Shown here: piece by piece, positions 58,124 to 64,000 of the stretch
Position numbering within the stretch: position 1 is the stretch's first letter
Layout of the letters: each line of letters begins with the position of its first letter
DNA from: Aristolochia californica
Taxonomy: Eukaryota > Streptophyta > Magnoliopsida > Piperales > Aristolochiaceae
Length of the DNA stretch: 64,000 bases
NCBI GenBank assembly: GCA_029961685.1
Contig: JARWKL010000008.1
Coordinates: 6,140,501-6,204,500 of the forward strand
Direction of reading: 5' to 3'
Translations under genes and position numbers: made by a program
Notes under the pieces: model-generated
The model's database searches: none
The model's input: the letters and a program-made list of their open reading frames with translations, nothing else
Told to the model about the DNA's origin: nothing

Positions 58124-59690
58124 TAGTATCAGAGCAGGTTTTGTGAATTGACTCGGTCAACCCACAAAGGTAATGTGATTTTTTCTGATTTATTATATCT
58201 AGCAATTTAGGTTCGTATTTATGTTCTTTTTTTCAGTCCCTATACCCATTATTTGCTTTATGTTTTCACCTCTATAATGAATTTTTCATATTTCAAATTA
58301 TGTATTGACGAAAATATATTTGAGTTTAATTTTCAAGGAAAAACTATTTTTTTTCCAATCAGAGTTATCTACCAAGAGAAATCGATATTTGAAACAGAAA
58401 AGGTCAGATTGCAAAAGAGCTTCGACCAGCAGCAAAATGTTTCAACTTCTAAGCTATTTTATGCTATAAAGGATGAAACTTTATATGGAGAATTATTTAT
58501 TAAAATAAATATCTATATGTGTATTTTATTACCTATCAACCAATTCTCGATCTGAGTTTTTTATGTGGAGATATTGATCTTGGCAGAGTCATTGGTCATG
58601 CTAGGAAAAGGGGAAAGAGTACTTAGTTCAGTAGAGACCGAAATATATCAAATTATATATCTCAATTGAAGTATATTTTATGAAGAGAATTTATACATGT
58701 ATGAAAGGTATTTAAGTCTAGTTTCAAAAACAGAAAATTTCATGTCAATCTGATCTATATTTAAGGATATATTTGCATTGGAAGAATCAAATGTCATATT
58801 GGTATCCTATTGCATTGAAAAATTCGAATTTAAGCCAATTGTTTTGTGCCACTTTTTGAGTTGCTTTTATTGATCAACTATATCAGAAAAAATATCTCAC
58901 TTACCCCATTTTTGGTTACTACATCTATGTTATTTTGTTCGAGATGAGATCATTGCCATTACCTCCCAACTTGAGGGGGAGAAGTAAAAGAAGAAGTACA
59001 AAAAAGAGGTATTTTATATGTTGTGGTGATTTTAATGTGACAAAAATAGTCAAGAAAAGGGGGAGCACAAAGATGAAGCTTTTAAATCTAAGAAAAAAAT
59101 TTTGCAGCAAAGAAAATTGAAGACCAATAATCCTGACATGAAATAATAATTGTGGTAATTTTGGTGATATCCGACTCAGATCGACTCGATTCTATTTCTC
59201 ATGCTGGATTATTATTTTGAGGTATTCACAACATATTCCTTGGTCAACATATTATTTGGTGCAGATACTCGCATCGGATTATTTCATGGGTCTTTTTACA
59301 AGGACTTTTATTCGTTTCGTTCGTGTAATAAGGGCCCAGGCCCATTTCATCTGCAACTATTGTGTCTTTTTGGATGATACATTATTATTGAAGAAGTGGT
59401 GGCTTCAACATCCTATCTTCCTAGTTATTTGACAACCTTACTCCTACCATCCTTTATTTGACTCTCACAAACATCTTTGAGCAAATTGTTTGCATGTTGC
59501 TTCGGTTGGGACTTTAAGTCCATCACGTATATGGGTGTTTTACGTCCATTGAAACTTTTATATATATATATATATACCCCTGGGTCTTTTATCGTGGTCT
59601 TGTGAATGATAGACATTATCCACTTATCACATCTTTTATCGCCATCTTGTGAATGATAGACATTTATCACCCATTTCTACTTGTGAGAGT
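58124..59690 (+). other. Internal region, 5' of the nested solo LTR
   Basis: Leader-like sequence after the primer-binding site, then AT-rich DNA, then blocks (ttatttgactctcacaa, atgggtgttttacgtccattgaaac, attatccactt) shared with 6090-6260 of the 3.4-kb element. A short TATATA run lies at about 59560-59574. No coding frame recognised. Confidence 0.6.
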
Positions 59691-61274
59691 TGATGTAGAA
59701 TTTAGTTACATCGGCTTTAATACCTCGCAAGCGTACGAATCGTTCATGTAATCTAGCGGGAAGCGAGGGTCATATCCACAGGGAGGACTGAATTTTGTGT
59801 ATTCTTCATTCAACAAGCCTAACCAAATATGATGAATTAATATTAACTAAACACTAATTATTTTTTAAATTATCAAGCAATCATCTGGTTAACTACCTAC
59901 ACAACAGGAAACGTCAACTCTGGATTTTACGGTGATTCGTGCCTCTCTCGAGCGCCACATAACCACGGATCTGATTTCTCAATCCTTACGTCTAGCCCCT
60001 CTCGGGCACATAGAGTGAAAGACAGAAATCAGATTAAAATACCAAAATCCAACCTCAATTATAATCCTACCCTAATTAGCTAATTTAATCAAATATCTGG
60101 AAAACAAATATTCAATAAACATTAATTATCAAATTAGATTCAATAAACATTCAAAACCTAAGTTCAAACTATATAAAAAATGAAATTCAAAAATTAAGAA
60201 TTACTCCCCTTCTTCTTCCTCTCGCTCGGGCAGCAACTCGTTCTCACGGGTGCTGCAATTTCCCGAAATCAATGGCTTCGGGTTGGCAAGAGTGAGTGGC
60301 CGAAGGTAGAGACGACGCCGGCGACGAAGGTTGAAAGCCGACGGACGGAGGTAACGTCCGACGAAGAACGAAACAGAGATGAAGTTCTCTAACCGGCTCT
60401 CTCGAGTCTCGGTCGGAGTCGGAGTCGCTCTGGGAATGGTCGAAAATACGTAACCAACGCCGAAGGATGGTCAGAAAGCGGAAGTGGCACCGTAGAAGCC
60501 CTCTCGGATCACTTCTCGGTCTGGCGAGCGACGACTGTCGAACTCACCTCGACGGAGACTCTCTCGAGCTCTCCTCGGGTTTGTTCTCGGTTGCTGGACG
60601 GCGGTGGATGACGGTGGCGTGGCGAAAGACAGTGACCCAGCGAGCGACGGTGGGAAACTCCTCTCGGGTCTCCCCTGTTTCCGGTGCTCTGTTCTGGCGA
60701 GCAGAAACTGTCGAACTCACCTCGACGGAGACTCTCTCGAGCTCTCCTCGGGTTTGTTCTCGGTTGCTGGACGGCGGTGGACGACAGTGGCGCGGCGAAC
60801 GACGGTGACGTGGCGACCGACGGAGGGAAACTCCTCTCGGGTCTTCCCCTGTTTCGGTCGACGGTCGTGCTCTGTTTTGGTCGATGCTCTGTTTTCTCTT
60901 CACGCTCGTTCCTCCTCCCCCCGTTCGACGCTCTCTCATTTCCTTTAATACCATCTTATTTATTTTAAAATGATTTGACCTAAAAATCACCTCCATTTCA
61001 CTAAGGGCATTTTGGTAAATATCTCCTTCTCGACCAAAATTCTCCTGAAATTCCATAATTAAATCTATAAAAAGCATTTCAGGAAGAAATAAACCTTAAA
61101 AACAATGAAATATAATTCAGGAGAGAAAAATATGCAATATCGACAGTGATTAATGCCGAATTCAATAAATGCTCATTTCATTTGAAAACCGATAAATAAC
61201 CACCTATAACACAATTATAAAGGTTATTATATTATAATTAACCTAGTTCTCATGTCAGAATATGGCATCTATCA
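59691..61274 (-). mobile_element. Solo LTR, probably Ty3/Gypsy, with perfect AGAGT duplication
   Basis: Flanks AGAGT at 59686-59690 and 61275-61279. On the minus strand it starts TGATAGATGCC at 61274 and ends AAATTCTACATCA at 59691 (1,584 bp). The same LTR start lies at 63581 on the plus strand. The interior has a GC-rich purine/pyrimidine tract with a 174-base tandem repeat and no LTR-external sequence, so it is a solo LTR. Superfamily is inferred from length and ends only. ORFs inside it are arginine-rich by-products of the tract. Confidence 0.85.
60535..60882. repeat. 174-bp tandem repeat in the solo LTR
   Basis: The word ctgtcgaactcacctcgacg occurs at 60535 and 60709, each followed by gagactctctcgagctctcc and tttgttctcggttgctggac. 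The two units keep colinear similarity through the ggaaactcctctcgggtc end. Confidence 0.9.
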
Positions 61275-61723
61275 AGAGTCGGTGCCCGGGTTGGGACACT
61301 GTGATGAAGGAGCTAATTACTACATATATGTTACTACCCTTAAATTGGCATTTATTATTCCAACCACTTCAGAGTCGTTGTCCTGTGGAGGGACACAGTG
61401 ATGGAGGAGTTTTACTACACTTCTGAGCACTACGTATAGACCCACCACCTACAAAAGATATAAGTGCCACTACCTGAGAATGATAGGAGTGTGCCCTACA
61501 TCCAGCATGGGTTATGACTGAAGTATGGAGCAATGTCATACGATTTGGAGTGGATTTACTCTCACTTATCTTATGCCAACTGGGCCTCATGGAAGAGAAC
61601 ACCAGCGTAAGGGGGAGTGTTGGAAGATATGGAGGACTGCAATTTTATACGAAATGATCCTATGCATCATTTGCAGCAAGTTGGGAGTTCATGATGTTCT
61701 CTCACCCCCAGCTCGAGGGAGAG

Positions 61724-62157
61724 TGTTGGAAGATGAGCCCAAGCCCACACGACCAAGAAAAACCCACATATCTAAGTGTCTTGGAAGATGGTCCTAGGCC
61801 CACAAGATATGGACCCACCATGATCACACGATTTGGTGGGACCCACCATGATCACGTGAGGTGGAATGATGAGTCCTACACAATAAAAAAGTCTTATAGA
61901 GACAAAATTATTATGGAAGCAGGTCTCACAGAAGAGTATCAGTTTAAAGGTGTTTTAGTTATGTTAGTTTTCTATTTATATTGAGTTATTTAATTATGCT
62001 AGGACTTAACTTCAAGTATTAGAGTTTGGGTGTAATTGGGACAAGGGTAGTTTAATTGTAATTGGACTTTACTACTTTTCTCTATTATAAATAGAGATTC
62101 ATGTACTCTGATTATAATTAAGTCAATGAAATATTTCTCTTTTCTAGTAATTGAGCA
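61724..62157 (+). repeat. 3' LTR
   Basis: It starts TGTTGGAAGATGAGCCC and ends AATTGAGCA. The opening unit is repeated at about 61780 (cttggaagatggtcctaggc). The TATA-like attataaatagagat is near 62085. A further copy of the polypurine/LTR-start junction lies upstream at 61612-61640. Confidence 0.9.
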
Positions 62158-62806
62158 ACAACGTTTTTAAGGCAGGTACTCATTCCTACCCTTAGACCCC
62201 TCACCATCACCTTTCCTATCAGTTCCATTATTTTTTTTAGACGATGACTCACCATATGCAATCCTAATAAATACTCATGAGGTTAGTACAAATTCGCAAA
62301 GAGAAGACAACCTTGATTATTTTCCTGTAGACTATGGACCACCAGATTTGAGAAGATCAACTTTCTTTCACGCACAAATAAATGATTCTTATATAAAGAG
62401 TGAATAATTGATGAATATATTAGTCTCAATATCTTTATTCTCACAATTTTGATGATAATAAATAAATTATAAACTAATAATAATCATTAACATTTTTAAT
62501 ACAACAAAAATACAAATAAAAATCCTTATCAACATCATTATTCAAATAGAGAGTCTACACTACCAAAGTGCATACAACAAATTATAAAAAGAAAGAAGAC
62601 TTTTCGAACATAGGGATTGTTCAAACAAAGATATTGTTCGAACAAAGTGAAAAATAAAATGTTAAAGGAGGTTGTTAGAAAAAGGATAGTGTTCAAAGAA
62701 TATGAAGAAACAAAAAGTTCATTTGGAATAAAGGATATCCGAATAAAGGCAATGTCGGAACAAAGCAGAGCAACAAATAATAAAAAGGTGGGAGTTTGAA
62801 CAAAGG
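62158..62806. other. Spacer between two inverted relatives
   Basis: At 62230-62400 one plus frame reads DDDSPYAILINTHEV and EDNLDYFPVDYGPPDLRRSTF, which looks protein-like but is too short to place. The remainder is AT-rich. The small frame 62617-62799 is lysine-rich without motifs. Confidence 0.4.
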
Positions 62807-63267
62807 TGTTGAATTTATGGAAAGGAGAAATACTTCATTGACTTATTGTAATCAGAGTACATAAACCTCTATTTATAATAGAGAAAAGTAGGAGAGTCCA
62901 ATTACACCCAAACTCTAACACTTAAAGGAAATTCCTAGCATAATTAAATAATCCAATATAAATAGAAGACTGACATGACTAAAACAACTTTAAATTGAAA
63001 CTCTTTTGTGAGATCTCCTTCCATAATAATTGTAGTTTTGTTAGACTTCTTATTGTGTAAGACTTCTTATGTCACCTCACGTAATCATGGTGGGTCCCAC
63101 CAACTCGTGTGATCATGGTGGGTCCATATCTTATGGGCTTGGGCCCATCTTCTAACACTATTGGATATGTGGGTCTTCCTTGGTCGTGTGAGCTTGGGCC
63201 CATCTTCCAACACTCTTGAATATGTGGGCCTTCCTTGGTCGTGTGGACTTGGGCCCATCTTTCGACA
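62807..63267 (-). mobile_element. 3' LTR of an inverted relative of the 57746 element
   Basis: On the minus strand it starts TGTCGAAAGATGGGCCC at 63267 and ends AAATTCAACA at 62807. It aligns with the 61724-62157 LTR, including catgatcacacgag and ttataaatagaggt blocks. The opening unit occurs three times in tandem (gggccc at 63141, 63196 and 63251; period 55). Confidence 0.9.
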
Positions 63268-63580
63268 CTCCCCTCAAGCTAGGGGTGAGAGAACATCATA
63301 GATTTCTAACTTGCTGCAAATGATGCATAGGATATTCTCGTATAAAATGGCATATAAAATGGTAGTCCCCCATATCTTCCAACACTCCCCCTCACGCTGG
63401 TGGTCTCTTCCATGAAGCCTAGCTAACATAAGACAAGTGAAAGTAAAATCATTCCAAGCCATATGACATTGTCTATACGCAATGCTCAGAAGTGTTATAA
63501 AACTCCTCCATCACTATGTCCTTCACAGGACAACGACTATCAAGTGGTAGGAGTAATAAATGCCAATTAAGGGGGGGTAA
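63268..63580 (-). mobile_element. Internal 3' end of the inverted element
   Basis: Minus strand: gagtcgttgtcctgtg-like block (near 63510-63540), a first polypurine/LTR-start junction (gagggggagtgttggaag near 63375-63400), then the true tract cttgaggggag (63268-63282). It matches 61335-61723 in reverse orientation. Confidence 0.82.
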
Positions 63581-64000
63581 TGATAGATGCCAAATTCTGG
63601 CATGAGAACTATATTAATTAAAATAGAATAGCCCTTATAATTGTGTTATAGGTGGTTATTTATTGATTTTCAAATGAAACATGCATTTATTAAATTTGGC
63701 ATTAATCACTGTTTATATTGCATATTTTTTTCTCCTGAATTATATTTCATTGCTTTTAGGGTTTATTTCATTGCTTTTAATGACTTTTATGGATTTAATT
63801 ATGAAATTTTAGGAGAATATTGTGTGGAGAAGGAGATATATACAGAAATACCATTAGTGAAAGGGGTAGGTGAATTTTAAGGAAAAATCGATTTGAGACC
63901 CGGAGAGGAGGAGGGGGAGGAGAAAGAGGGAGCTTGAGAGAGTCTCTCAAGCTACCGCCGACCGATCGAAGGGAAGACCCAAGAGGGCTCCCTCCAGCCG
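63581..64000 (+). mobile_element. Start of a second copy of the Gypsy-like LTR, cut by the window edge
   Basis: It begins TGATAGATGCCAAATTCTGG and continues in register with the reverse complement of 61274-60880 (ttataattgtgttataggtgg, cattaatcactgt, cctgaattatatttcattg). The last ~100 bases enter the purine-rich tract. It inserted in the inverted element, so both copies of the host family carry this LTR, at different sites. Confidence 0.85.

Larger units (their letters stand above)
57746..62157 (+). mobile_element. Non-autonomous LTR retrotransposon with perfect target-site duplication
   Basis: ACAAC occurs at 57741-57745 and 58 bases... the matching copy at 62158-62162, giving a perfect 5-bp duplication. 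LTRs are 57746-58123 and 61724-62157. AGTATCAGAGC (58125-58135) is a near-intact primer-binding site, and gctcgagggagag (61711-61723) the polypurine tract. Without the nested solo LTR the interior is about 2.0 kb with no recognisable gag or pol; the longest frame (58253-58555) has no motifs. Confidence 0.92.

Noticed and set aside
60467..61077. Frames of 94-177 codons on both strands
   Set aside because: They lie within the Gypsy-like solo LTR and its 174-bp tandem repeat; overlapping frames on both strands show composition, not coding.

Overview
The window is nuclear DNA from a flowering plant. The evidence is two intron-rich plant genes (a chloroplast chaperonin-60 alpha subunit and a plant-type RhoGAP-fold protein), degenerate plant-type telomere motifs (CCCTAAA), and dense nested LTR retrotransposons of plant Copia and Gypsy lineages plus PIF/Harbinger DNA transposons. 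The species cannot be told from the sequence alone.

Layout. 1-8.2 kb: Copia and SIRE-like LTRs, one of them holding a solo LTR with a perfect target-site duplication and another holding a complete non-autonomous LTR element. 8.2-10 kb: unique-looking intergenic DNA and a possible MITE. 10.7-14.2 kb, plus strand: a complete nine-exon gene for a 374-residue RhoGAP-domain protein; its first intron is GC-AG and lysine replaces the arginine finger. 14.7-22.8 kb, minus strand: a decayed Ty3/Gypsy element split by a decayed Ty1/Copia element. 22.8-28.4 kb, plus strand: the 3' two thirds of a SIRE-like Copia element with an extra ORF after pol. 30.3-35.1 kb, minus strand: an intact eight-exon CPN60-alpha gene (584 residues). 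35.7-42.4 kb: LTR fragments and AT-rich DNA with a diverged direct duplication. 42.5-51.7 kb: a non-autonomous LTR element holding a PIF/Harbinger-type element, which itself holds a second, protein-coding PIF/Harbinger element. 52.5-57.3 kb, minus strand: a Tnt1-like Copia element with a 353-bp TRIM inside. 57.7-62.2 kb: a non-autonomous LTR element with perfect target-site duplications, holding a Gypsy-like solo LTR that also has perfect duplications. 62.8-64 kb: an inverted relative of the same two elements, cut by the window edge.

Only the two host genes look functional. Every transposon coding region inspected carries stops, frameshifts or catalytic substitutions. One LTR family, whose 5' end reads TGTTGGAAG followed by GGGCCCAAGCCCA, links at least seven insertions: a Copia element with RNase H and several elements with no coding capacity that probably depended on it. 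I found no operon, CRISPR array, rRNA or tRNA gene. All coordinates were derived by eye, and LTR edges without a target-site duplication are good to about 10-30 bases.
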